Below are positions 1 to 7,367 of a stretch of 41,068 nucleotides of DNA, piece by piece. Location: contig JANYDL010000036.1 of assembly GCA_025363635.1 (NCBI GenBank), positions 1 through 41,068 on the forward strand, read 5' to 3'. This DNA comes from Actinomycetes bacterium. Lineage in GTDB: Bacteria > Actinomycetota > Actinomycetes > Nanopelagicales > Nanopelagicaceae. The translations under genes were made by a program, and so were the position numbers. How positions within the stretch are numbered: position 1 is the first letter of the stretch; every line of letters starts with the position of its first letter. The notes beneath the pieces were generated by a model. It did not search any database. It was not told the DNA's origin and saw only the letters and a program-made list of their open reading frames with translations.

Positions 1-284
1 CCCTCGGCGGCAGTCACCACTGTGGAAATATCAGGAGCCGAAAGTGGCAGAGTTCCTGTTGTGGTCTGCTTGGAAATGACCGCGGTCTTTGCGTTTGTGA
101 GGTCTGACTGGACCGCGCTGTCTTTTGCATTGTTTTGGACGTTGAGATAGACCGGAATTGCGATAGCGGCAAGAATGCCGATAATCACGATAACCACAAG
201 AAGCTCGATTAGGGTGAAGCCCTTTTCTTTCTCTTGCAGGGAAGAACGGCGACTAGCTAGCGCGCCGGCGATGAGAGAAGACAT
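1..284 (-). CDS. pilA: Type IV prepilin (PilA-like), 3' part beyond window edge
   Basis: Major or minor type IV pilin precursor, inserted in the membrane and polymerised into the pilus after leader cleavage by a prepilin peptidase. The translated N-terminus has a 22-residue basic leader ending in Lys-Gly, then FTLIELLVVIVIIGILAAIA, the classical class III signal: Gly at -1, Phe at +1, Glu at +5, and a hydrophobic helix that is both membrane anchor and pilus core. The next residues (IPVYLNVQNNAKDSAVQSD) match the usual pilin helix. About 94 residues are visible and the C-terminal globular domain lies off the left edge. I chose the ATG at 284 because AAAGGA lies 8 nt upstream; an in-frame ATG at 293 abuts that motif and is less likely. 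It lies downstream of pilB-pilT-pilC on the same strand, separated by a 215-bp leader region, so it may have its own transcript. Confidence 0.88.
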   Translation of the reverse strand, partial: MSSLIAGALASRRSSLQEKEKGFTLIELLVVIVIIGILAAIAIPVYLNVQNNAKDSAVQSDLTNAKTAVISKQTTTGTLPLSAPDISTVVTAAE

Positions 285-293
285 GTTTTCCAT

Positions 294-508
294 CCTTTGC
301 GATCGAGCGTCTTTAGGGGATATTGCCCCGCCCACCCAAAGGCGCCTTGCCTTAGGGAAGTACCCAGTGGATATGAAGATTTCCCTCATATCCACCGAGT
401 GCTTGAACCTTACAAGGGTGTTTTACGACTTGTAAAGTCTTTTTGTAAAGATAATCGACGACACGCCGCGTTAAATGTCGGATCAGGTGCTAGCCCTAGT
501 GCAGGGAG
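294..508 (-). promoter_or_regulatory. Pilin 5' region with several hairpins
   Basis: Non-coding interval between the pilC stop and the prepilin start. Three self-complementary elements are visible. A perfect 10-bp stem with 9-nt loop lies at 367-376/386-395 (arms GTGGATATGA and TCATATCCAC). A perfect 10-bp palindrome AAGGCGCCTT lies at 339-348. GGGG/CCCC arms with a 6-nt loop lie at 316-319/326-329. None is followed by a T-run on the minus strand, so these do not look like simple terminators. They would lie in the 5' untranslated region of the pilin mRNA if transcription starts within the A/T-rich stretch near 420-460. I looked for a c-di-GMP riboswitch core and did not recognise one. Role unknown; a stability or regulatory leader is the inference. 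Confidence 0.35.
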
Positions 509-1657
509 TTATTTAATGAGTTTTGTGATGTTGAAAATCGGTAGGTATAGAGCAACTACCATGCTTCCGATCACGACTCCGAGGAAAGCGACCATGAGGG
601 GTTCGATCATGGCGGTCAATTGCTCCGTGGCTGCTTCTACTTCTTGATCATAAAAATCGGCGATCTTGTCGAGCATCACCTCAAGGGAGCCGGCATCCTC
701 ACCCACAGCAATCATCTGGGTGACCATGGGAGGAAAAACAGGTTGATCAAGTAGGGGGGCGGAGAGTGAATTGCCTTGTCGCACGGATTCGGCAACCTTT
801 CCGAGAGCGCGCTCAATCACCCAATTTCCGGATGTCTCCCCCACGATGTGAAGGGCTCTCAAAATCGGTACCCCGGATCCAATCATGTCCGAGAAGTTGC
901 GGCTAAAGCGCGCTACAGCAATCTTCCTCAGAAGAAGTCCAAAGACAGGAAGCTTCAATTTCAAGGGGTCTAAAAACTTTCGAACCTTCTCGGTGTTTTT
1001 ATTGCGGGGCCACCAAATAGCAAAGGCAATTCCGATCACAAGTAGAACGGGGCCAACCCAGACCATCGCCCTGGAGGCGTACACAAGAATCATCGTTGGC
1101 AGCGGCAATTTTCCACCAAGGCTGGAAAACATCTTTTGAAAAACCGGGACGATAAAGACCAGCATGGAGATAACAGAAATGATCGACATAATGAAAACGA
1201 TGACCGGATATGTGAGCGCGGATTTAATTTTTCCTCGCAGTTTTACTTCCTTCTCAAAATTGATCGCAATCGAATCTAATGCACCTTCGAGAAAACCACC
1301 TGCTTCACCCGCACGAATCATGCTGATCATCAACGGCGGAAAGACTTCAGGATATTTCGCAAATGCATCGGAGGTGGATACTCCAGTTTCAACCTCATCA
1401 CGGATACCCGCTAACACCTTCGCTAGAGGTTTGCTCTCGGTCTGTTCGGAAAGAATGTTGAGTGTTCGTAACAGGGAGAGCCCAGCTCCAATCATAGTTG
1501 CCATCTGACGACTCATAACGGCCAACTCTTTAAGGCTTACCCGTTTCTGAAATCCAGGAATTGATATCTCTCGTTTTAGTCCCTGCGATTGTGAACCTTT
1601 AACTTTCTTTCCAGATCCATTTCTGCCCGTGTAAAGAAAAGTGTTAGCGGAAGTCAT
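509..1657 (-). CDS. pilC: Type IV pilus inner-membrane platform protein PilC
   Basis: Polytopic platform protein of type IV pilus / type II secretion systems (GspF family), which couples the PilB and PilT ATPases to pilin insertion and removal. The 382-residue length fits the family. Two repeated T2SSF domains are visible. The first (about residues 40-165) contains the FPPLMISMIRAGEAGG signature. The second (about 245-365) contains FPPMVTQMIAVGEDAGSLE. Hydrophobic helices follow each repeat (about 140-175 and 345-375), with another near 190-215. The ATG overlaps the pilT stop by 4 bp (ATGA), so translation is probably coupled to pilT. The first ~35 residues are basic and hydrophilic, as expected for the cytoplasmic N-terminus. 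Confidence 0.95.
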   Translation of the reverse strand: MTSANTFLYTGRNGSGKKVKGSQSQGLKREISIPGFQKRVSLKELAVMSRQMATMIGAGLSLLRTLNILSEQTESKPLAKVLAGIRDEVETGVSTSDAFAKYPEVFPPLMISMIRAGEAGGFLEGALDSIAINFEKEVKLRGKIKSALTYPVIVFIMSIISVISMLVFIVPVFQKMFSSLGGKLPLPTMILVYASRAMVWVGPVLLVIGIAFAIWWPRNKNTEKVRKFLDPLKLKLPVFGLLLRKIAVARFSRNFSDMIGSGVPILRALHIVGETSGNWVIERALGKVAESVRQGNSLSAPLLDQPVFPPMVTQMIAVGEDAGSLEVMLDKIADFYDQEVEAATEQLTAMIEPLMVAFLGVVIGSMVVALYLPIFNITKLIK

Positions 1658-2817
1658 AATCGGGAACCGGTAGAGAAGGCGTCACCAAAATCTATAGCGC
1701 CGAGTGCGTTACGACCTGAACCGCTTATCATTTGCCCTCCTTGAGAAAGGCGATTAAAACTATCTACGTCATGAGCTTTATCTCGTGCAGTCTCGACCGA
1801 AATCACCCCGCTATTTGCGAGATCAGCCAAATGCTGATCCATCGTGTGCATTCCTAGGTTTCGACCGGCTTGCATCATCGAAACGATTTGATATGTCTTG
1901 CCCTCGCGAATGAGATTAGCAATCGCTGGCGTGGCTACGAGTACTTCGGTTGCAACAGCACGACCATTGCCGTCAGCGCGCTTTACCAAAGTCTGTGAGA
2001 TGACTCCTTGAAGAGTTGACGCCAATTGCGCGCGGACTTGTGCTTGTTGATGGGAGGGAAATACATCGACGATGCGGTCAATTGTCTGGGGGGCGTCTAG
2101 GGTGTGGAGAGTTGCAAAGACGAGGTGACCTGTCTCTGCCGCAGTGAGAGCCACAGAAATAGTTTCTAGATCTCTCATTTCACCAATGAGAATGACATCC
2201 GGGTCCTGTCGTAAGACGTGTTTGAGAGCAGCGGAAAAACTATGTGAGTCCGAGCCAACCTCACGTTGATTGACTATCGATTTCTTATTTCCATGTAGAA
2301 ATTCAATAGGGTCCTCAATTGTAACAATATGATCTGCCCGCGACTGATTTACAAGATCAATGAGAGCTGCCAAGGTGGTGGATTTGCCCGACCCAGTGGG
2401 CCCCGTAACAAGCACTAATCCACGAGCGAGTTGCGAAAACTTTCCAACCACATCGGGAATGCCAAGATCTTTTAGGTTTTTTATTTCAGACGGGATTAGT
2501 CGAAACGCACCGCCCATAGACCCCCGTTGACGATAATAGTTAACGCGAAACCTGCCCCCTTCTTCAGAGGTATACGCAAAATCCAATTCTAGATTCTTTT
2601 CAAAAGTCTCTGCCTGTTGCGTCGTCAAGAGAGATAACAATGCGCTCGCTATCTTTTCACTACTCCACACGGCGCTGTGTCCCACTGGTTGAAGTGCGCC
2701 ATTAATTCGCAACATCGGCGCAGAACCGGAAGTGAGATGTAAATCAGAAGCACCCTGGGTAAAGACTTGGGCTAGTACCCACAGCAAGTCTTCGTCTGGC
2801 GTGGGTAGGGAGTTCAT
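1654..2817 (-). CDS. pilT: Pilus retraction ATPase PilT
   Basis: Hexameric ATPase that powers pilus depolymerisation and twitching. 387 residues from the chosen start. The Walker A motif GPTGSGKST lies near residues 139-147, the Asp-box region is around IVTIEDPIEF, and the Walker B region is DPDVILIGEMRD. The His-box motif GHLVFATLHT and a PilT-type C-terminus (REGKTYQIVSMMQAGRNLGM) support PilT rather than PilB. The frame stays open 60 nt further upstream, but I place the start at the ATG whose A is shared with the pilB stop (TAATG). That gives the normal PilT N-terminus and a coupled junction. Middle gene of the operon, overlapping pilC by 4 bp. Confidence 0.94.
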   Translation of the reverse strand: MNSLPTPDEDLLWVLAQVFTQGASDLHLTSGSAPMLRINGALQPVGHSAVWSSEKIASALLSLLTTQQAETFEKNLELDFAYTSEEGGRFRVNYYRQRGSMGGAFRLIPSEIKNLKDLGIPDVVGKFSQLARGLVLVTGPTGSGKSTTLAALIDLVNQSRADHIVTIEDPIEFLHGNKKSIVNQREVGSDSHSFSAALKHVLRQDPDVILIGEMRDLETISVALTAAETGHLVFATLHTLDAPQTIDRIVDVFPSHQQAQVRAQLASTLQGVISQTLVKRADGNGRAVATEVLVATPAIANLIREGKTYQIVSMMQAGRNLGMHTMDQHLADLANSGVISVETARDKAHDVDSFNRLSQGGQMISGSGRNALGAIDFGDAFSTGSRL

Positions 2818-4373
2818 TACGCCACCACCCGAAGGATTTCTTCTACGGAAGTTAAACCCATCTTTACTTTTTCCCAACCATCTTCGCGGAGAGTAATCAT
2901 TCCTTGCTGTCGAGCCATTCTCCCGATCTCTGCACTAGACGAGCGCGCGACAGTAAGTCTTTCAATCTCCTCGGTCACCATCATGACTTCATGAATTGCA
3001 ATTCGACCGCGGTATCCAGTATTGGAGCAATTGGCGCAACCTGCAGGTTGGTAAATGATCGAAAGTCTTTGGTCTGCATCAAAACTAAAGCGAAGATTCT
3101 CAAAATATTCAGCATCATGTTCGACAGCTTTTTTGCAATGATTACACAGTCGACGCGCTAATCGTTGTGCGACTACGCAGTCCAACGCCGACCCAACAAG
3201 AAAGGGCTCAATATCCATTTCAGTCAAACGAGTAATTGCACTTGGCGCATCGTTCGTATGCAAAGTTGAAAGGACCAAGTGACCAGTAAGAGACGCTTCA
3301 ACTGCAATCTGTGCAGTTTCGTGATCCCGAATTTCTCCGATTAACACAACATCCGGATCGCTTCGCAAAATGGACCTCAAAGCGCTGGCAAAAGTAAGTC
3401 CCGCTTTTGGATTGACCTGAACTTGATTGATACCTTTCATGCGATATTCCACAGGATCTTCAACCGTGATTACATTAATTTCGGGACGAGCAACCGCACC
3501 CAAAGTCGTATACAGGGTGGTTGATTTTCCAGATCCAGTGGGACCGGTAATCAAAATCATTCCGTATGGTTTTGAATAGGAGGATTTGTACGCCTCGAAA
3601 TTTCTGTCGAGAAGTGCAAGATCGCGAATATCCAAATTCGAACTTGGGTTATCCAGAATTCGCATTACGATTTTTTCGCCCCAGACGGTGGGAAGTGTCG
3701 CTACGCGAAGATCGATTTTGCGACCGCCATAATTAACCGACATGCGGCCGTCCTGCGGTTTCCGGCGTTCAGCTATGTCAATATCACTCATAATCTTGAG
3801 TCGAGAGATGACTCCACTTTGGATGCTCTTTGGAGCGCTTTGCATTTCATGGAGAACGCCATCAATCCGGTATCGAACTCGAACTGCGTCCTCGGCTGGC
3901 TCGATATGAATATCAGAGGCGTGATCCTGAATCGCCTGACTTACTAAAAGGTTGACAAAACGGACAATTGGGGCATCATCTTCAAGCCCCTCAGTGAAGG
4001 TGAAATCTTGCACCTCAACTGGAGCGCTTTTTTCTAAGAGCTCGGAGGTTAGATCACTTAATTCATCATCTGCTCGAAGAAAACGATCTATCGCTGCCAA
4101 CAAATCTGCTCTTTCCACCCCCACGGCTTCGATTGACATTCTGGCGGCGCTTCGTACATCATCAATCGCGACAACATTGGCTGGATCAGCCATTGCCACG
4201 ATGAGTCGTCCATTATGCAAGCCAATTGGTAGTAATTCATGGCGGCGACAAATGGCCGGTGAAACTAAAGAAACCGCGCCTCGATCAATTGGGTAATCGA
4301 CAAGTTCAACGAAGGGTAGGCCTACACCTTCGGCGAGCGCTCGCGCCGCGAGAACCCTTGAGTTAGCAACCAC
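2817..4373 (-). CDS. pilB: Pilus extension ATPase PilB (short N-terminus)
   Basis: Hexameric ATPase driving pilus assembly (GspE/PilB family). From the chosen GTG the protein has 518 residues: the C-terminal half of an MshEN/T2SSE_N domain (about 1-100), an N2 domain (about 135-245), Walker A GPTGSGKST at 276-284, an Asp box (VEDPVEYR), Walker B DPDVVLIGEIRD, His box GHLVLSTLHT, and a CxxC...CxxC zinc element near residues 410-455 typical of PilB/GspE. The GTG is supported by a perfect AGGAGG 6 nt upstream; a TTG six codons earlier would sit across that motif. Family members usually carry about 30-40 more residues before the GLPFVEL motif, so the N-terminal domain looks truncated (see findings). 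First gene of the pilB-pilT-pilC operon. Confidence 0.92.
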   Translation of the reverse strand: MVANSRVLAARALAEGVGLPFVELVDYPIDRGAVSLVSPAICRRHELLPIGLHNGRLIVAMADPANVVAIDDVRSAARMSIEAVGVERADLLAAIDRFLRADDELSDLTSELLEKSAPVEVQDFTFTEGLEDDAPIVRFVNLLVSQAIQDHASDIHIEPAEDAVRVRYRIDGVLHEMQSAPKSIQSGVISRLKIMSDIDIAERRKPQDGRMSVNYGGRKIDLRVATLPTVWGEKIVMRILDNPSSNLDIRDLALLDRNFEAYKSSYSKPYGMILITGPTGSGKSTTLYTTLGAVARPEINVITVEDPVEYRMKGINQVQVNPKAGLTFASALRSILRSDPDVVLIGEIRDHETAQIAVEASLTGHLVLSTLHTNDAPSAITRLTEMDIEPFLVGSALDCVVAQRLARRLCNHCKKAVEHDAEYFENLRFSFDADQRLSIIYQPAGCANCSNTGYRGRIAIHEVMMVTEEIERLTVARSSSAEIGRMARQQGMITLREDGWEKVKMGLTSVEEILRVVA

Positions 4374-4526
4374 GTTGCGCCTCCTAGACAATTACCAGTT
4401 GTACTGGAGTTGGCCAACGAAACTGCGATCGCTGGCGAACTTGGGGAAGTTCTTGTCAACGGCGAGAGCATAGACCAGCCCCGCATCGTGGCGGAAGAGG
4501 TTGCATAAGTTACCGACGAGTAGCAT
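4362..4526. other. Ambiguous coding-like segment upstream of pilB
   Basis: Between pilB and the divergent acyl-CoA dehydrogenase. On the minus strand an ATG at 4526 with GAGGG upstream opens a 44-codon frame ending TAA at 4392, 18 nt before the pilB GTG; its codons are strongly C-ending. On the plus strand the codon-aligned opposite frame (4362-4508, no plausible ATG) has a strong G-first codon pattern and reads GELGEVLVNGESIDQPRIVA, resembling the LGE-x-LV part of an MshEN domain. Because the two frames are codon-aligned antisense, the C-ending bias of one may simply mirror the G-first bias of the other. I cannot decide whether this is a small real gene, an inverted piece of a pilB 5' end, or chance. 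Confidence 0.3.
4380..4385 (-). promoter_or_regulatory. Shine-Dalgarno of pilB
   Basis: Perfect AGGAGG on the minus strand with a 6-nt spacer to GTG at 4373. It is one of the strongest ribosome-binding sites in the window and decides the pilB start in favour of a short N-terminus. Confidence 0.7.
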
Positions 4527-4574
4527 CCTTACCCTCTAGTCGCTTTACTTATGTGATCAGGAGAAAAGACGTTC

Positions 4575-6401
4575 ATGGGCCATTACATTGCCAATCTGCG
4601 AGATATTGAATTTTGCCTCTTTGACCTCCTTGAGAGGCAATCGGTGTTGGGAACATCTATTTACAAAGATCTCGACCGCGAGACTGTTATGGGAATGTTG
4701 GAAGAAGTAAAACGACTCTCTGAAAATGATCTGGCTGCCTCCTTTGTTGAAGGTGATCGACTTGGCGTCGATTTCAATCCGGCGACCGGCGATGTGAAGC
4801 TTCCTCCGTCATTCATTAAGTCATATCGCGCTTACATGGATGGAGAGTGGTGGCGCATTGATGCCCCGACGGAGTTGGGCGGAACTCTCATTCCGGCTTC
4901 AGTTCGATGGGCAATAGCGGAAATGATCCTTGGTTCTAATCCAGCTGTACACATTTACGCATCCGGAACATCTTTTGCTCAAGTCGCCTTTTATCTTGGA
5001 ACAGAAGAACAAAAGAAGATCGCAAAATTGATGGTGGATCGCGACTGGGGAGCTTCGATGATGCTCACAGAACCTGAAGCTGGCAGCGACGTCGGTGCTG
5101 GAAGAACGAAAGCTATTCAACAACCGGATGGCACATGGCATATCACTGGAACAAAAAGATTTATCACCTCCGGAGATAGTGACCTCAATGAAAACATTAT
5201 TCACTATGTTCTAGCACGACGTGAAGGCGGTGGACCTGGAACAAAGGGGCTAAGCCTTTTCCTTATTCCGAAATTTATGTTTGATTTTGAAACCGGAGCG
5301 CTCGGAAAGCGCAATGGCGTCTACGCGACAAAAGTTGAGCAGAAGATGGGGCTAAATGTTTCATCGACGTGCGAGATGAATCTAGGAGAGAAAGAGCCGG
5401 CTGTTGGATATTTACTCGGTGATGTACATGAAGGAATTGCACAAATGTTCAAGGTTATCGAGTTCGCACGAATGATGGTTGGCACGAAAGCGATAGCCAC
5501 TCTCTCAACGGGATATCAGCAAGCCCTTGCGTATGCAAAAACTCGCGTGCAGGGCGGAGATATGAAAGCGATGAATGACAAGGCAAGTCCTCGCGTAACA
5601 ATCATTCATCATCCCGATGTACGACGTTCCCTCATGGTGCAAAAGTCATATTCTGAAGGTTTGCGAGCGCTGGTTCTTTATACAGCGTCCATCCAAGATG
5701 CAATTGCGATGGCTAAGGCCGAAGTTGGAGATAAGGCGAAACTTGATGATCTCGAAGCCCTCAACGATTTACTCCTCCCCGTTGTGAAAGGTTTTGGCAG
5801 CGAAAAGTCATGGACATTATTGGGCACTGAGTCTTTACAAATATTTGGAGGCTCTGGTTTTACCCAAGATTGGCCACTTGAGCAATACGTCAGAGATGCG
5901 AAAATTGATACTTTGTATGAGGGAACTACCGCCATTCAAGGTCTGGACTTCTTTTTTCGCAAAATCGTAAAAGATGGTGGCCGGGCTATCGGTCTTCTCG
6001 CTAAGGAGATGGGTGCATACACACAGTCAGGTGGCCCATTGATTGAAGAAAAGGTTGCCCTCAAAAAAGCGCTTGATGATCTCAATGCAATCATTGGAGT
6101 CCTCGTCGGACATGCAATGAATTCCCAAAGTGACGCGGAAGAAATTTACAAAGTAGGCTTGAATACCTCACGTTGCCTGATGGCCGTTGGTGACATTATA
6201 ACTGCATGGCTTTTACTTCGTCAGGCCGAGATTGCTCTTTCTAAATCATCCTCCGCCGGAAAGGATGCTGATTTTTATGCGGGCAAAGTAGCATCGGCCC
6301 AATTTTTTGTGAAGAATTATTTGCCACATATTGCTACAGACAGAGAAATTGTTGAAACGACCGATAATTCGATTATGGAGATTTCAGAGGACGCCTTTTA
6401 A
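4575..6401 (+). CDS. Acyl-CoA dehydrogenase, long DmdC-like subfamily
   Basis: FAD-dependent acyl-CoA dehydrogenase catalysing alpha,beta-desaturation of an acyl-CoA, with electrons passed to ETF. At 608 residues it is longer than the ~380-residue short/medium-chain enzymes. It has an N-terminal helical domain with the LRDIEFCLFDLLE start seen in the DmdC-like group, a flavin-binding middle domain (MLTEPEAGSDVG, WHITGTKRFITSGD), a C-terminal helical domain with the catalytic-Glu motif YEGTTAIQG, and an extra ~120-residue C-terminal extension. DmdC itself oxidises methylmercaptopropionyl-CoA; the family also contains enzymes of unknown substrate, so the specific reaction is not assigned. The start has AGGAG 11 nt upstream. 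EamA transporter follows after 14 bp. No beta-oxidation partner genes are adjacent. Confidence 0.85.
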   Translation: MGHYIANLRDIEFCLFDLLERQSVLGTSIYKDLDRETVMGMLEEVKRLSENDLAASFVEGDRLGVDFNPATGDVKLPPSFIKSYRAYMDGEWWRIDAPTELGGTLIPASVRWAIAEMILGSNPAVHIYASGTSFAQVAFYLGTEEQKKIAKLMVDRDWGASMMLTEPEAGSDVGAGRTKAIQQPDGTWHITGTKRFITSGDSDLNENIIHYVLARREGGGPGTKGLSLFLIPKFMFDFETGALGKRNGVYATKVEQKMGLNVSSTCEMNLGEKEPAVGYLLGDVHEGIAQMFKVIEFARMMVGTKAIATLSTGYQQALAYAKTRVQGGDMKAMNDKASPRVTIIHHPDVRRSLMVQKSYSEGLRALVLYTASIQDAIAMAKAEVGDKAKLDDLEALNDLLLPVVKGFGSEKSWTLLGTESLQIFGGSGFTQDWPLEQYVRDAKIDTLYEGTTAIQGLDFFFRKIVKDGGRAIGLLAKEMGAYTQSGGPLIEEKVALKKALDDLNAIIGVLVGHAMNSQSDAEEIYKVGLNTSRCLMAVGDIITAWLLLRQAEIALSKSSSAGKDADFYAGKVASAQFFVKNYLPHIATDREIVETTDNSIMEISEDAF

Positions 6402-6403
6402 AG

Positions 6404-6409
6404 TACGCT
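6404..6409 (+). promoter_or_regulatory. -10 element (TACGCT) for leaderless EamA gene
   Basis: TACGCT ends exactly 6 nt before the GTG of the transporter gene, placing the predicted transcription start at the G of GTG. There is no Shine-Dalgarno. It lies just after the stop codon of the acyl-CoA dehydrogenase gene, so the transporter may have its own promoter. No convincing -35. Confidence 0.4.
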
Positions 6410-6415
6410 TCGCCT

Positions 6416-7336
6416 GTGTTGAAATCATTGCGCGCAGAGATTTATTTAGTTTGCGGAGCAATCTTTTTTGCATTTAACGGAATTGTTTCGAAGATAATTC
6501 TCGCAAATAATCTTTCTGCAATGCGTCTCACTCAGATACGTTGCACGGGAGCATTTCTACTTCTCATGATTTATGTTCTCGCACGAAACAGTCGTGCCTT
6601 GCGGACTAACAAGATCGAACTTCCATGGCTTATCGCATATGGAGTTATTGGTTTCGCAGCAGTCCAAACAGGCTATTTCATCGCTATTGCTCGCATGCAT
6701 GTCAGTGTTGCCCTGATTATTGAGTTCACGGCACCAATTTGGATAGTGCTCTATATCCGATTTGTAAGGAAGAAAGTGGTGCCAGCCTTGATGTGGATCT
6801 CCTTGCTCTTGGCATTTTCTGGTCTTCTTTTATTGGCCCAAGTGTGGAAAGGAATGACACTTGATGGAATTGGACTTCTAGCGGCATTTCTCGATGCTTT
6901 CGCACTCGCGGCCTATTTCCTTCTGGGAGAGAAACTGGTAACTCATCGTTCAACCGATACTTTAACCGTTTGGGGTTTGGGAATCGCTAGTCTCTGGTGG
7001 GCAGTTGTTACCCCTGTGTGGAGTTTCCCTTTTCATATCTTCACCCAGCAGATAAGTCTCCTCGGGCGATTTAGTTCGATTCACTTGCCGGGTTGGGTGA
7101 TTATTCTTTGGATCGTCGTGGTGGGAACAATCGTGCCCTACATGTTTGTCCTTTCAGGGCTAAAGTCACTCTCGGCTTCAACTAGTAGCACAATTGGAAT
7201 GCTTGAACCCGTGATCGCTGGGGGGTTTGCGTGGTGGTGGCTCGGCGAAACTTTTTCGTTTGTGCAATTACTGGGTGCGGTCGTGGTAATCGTGGGGATT
7301 ATTCTCGCTGACCGCGCTAGGCGAATGAGCCACTAA
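6416..7336 (+). CDS. EamA/RhaT-family transporter (DMT superfamily)
   Basis: Inner-membrane permease of the drug/metabolite transporter superfamily with two EamA repeats. 306 residues, almost entirely hydrophobic, with about ten predicted membrane segments. The first repeat starts AEIYLVCGAIFFAFNGIVSK and the second begins around residue 150. Signature features include a conserved Glu in helix 4 (LIIEFTAPIW) and the matching GMLEPVIAGGFAWWWLGE near the C-terminus, with the usual ILADRARR cytoplasmic end. Substrates in this family range from amino acids to purines and cannot be read from sequence. The GTG start is taken from the -10 element placed 6 nt upstream; a TTG one codon later is possible. 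It converges on dnaB with 31 bp between stops. Confidence 0.82.
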   Translation: MLKSLRAEIYLVCGAIFFAFNGIVSKIILANNLSAMRLTQIRCTGAFLLLMIYVLARNSRALRTNKIELPWLIAYGVIGFAAVQTGYFIAIARMHVSVALIIEFTAPIWIVLYIRFVRKKVVPALMWISLLLAFSGLLLLAQVWKGMTLDGIGLLAAFLDAFALAAYFLLGEKLVTHRSTDTLTVWGLGIASLWWAVVTPVWSFPFHIFTQQISLLGRFSSIHLPGWVIILWIVVVGTIVPYMFVLSGLKSLSASTSSTIGMLEPVIAGGFAWWWLGETFSFVQLLGAVVVIVGIILADRARRMSH

Positions 7337-7367
7337 TCAAAATCTGGACAACTAGGTAAGCTTGGTT

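Noticed and set aside
294-508. c-di-GMP riboswitch before the pilin gene
   Set aside because: The conserved GEMM core was not recognisable in the leader despite the suggestive context.
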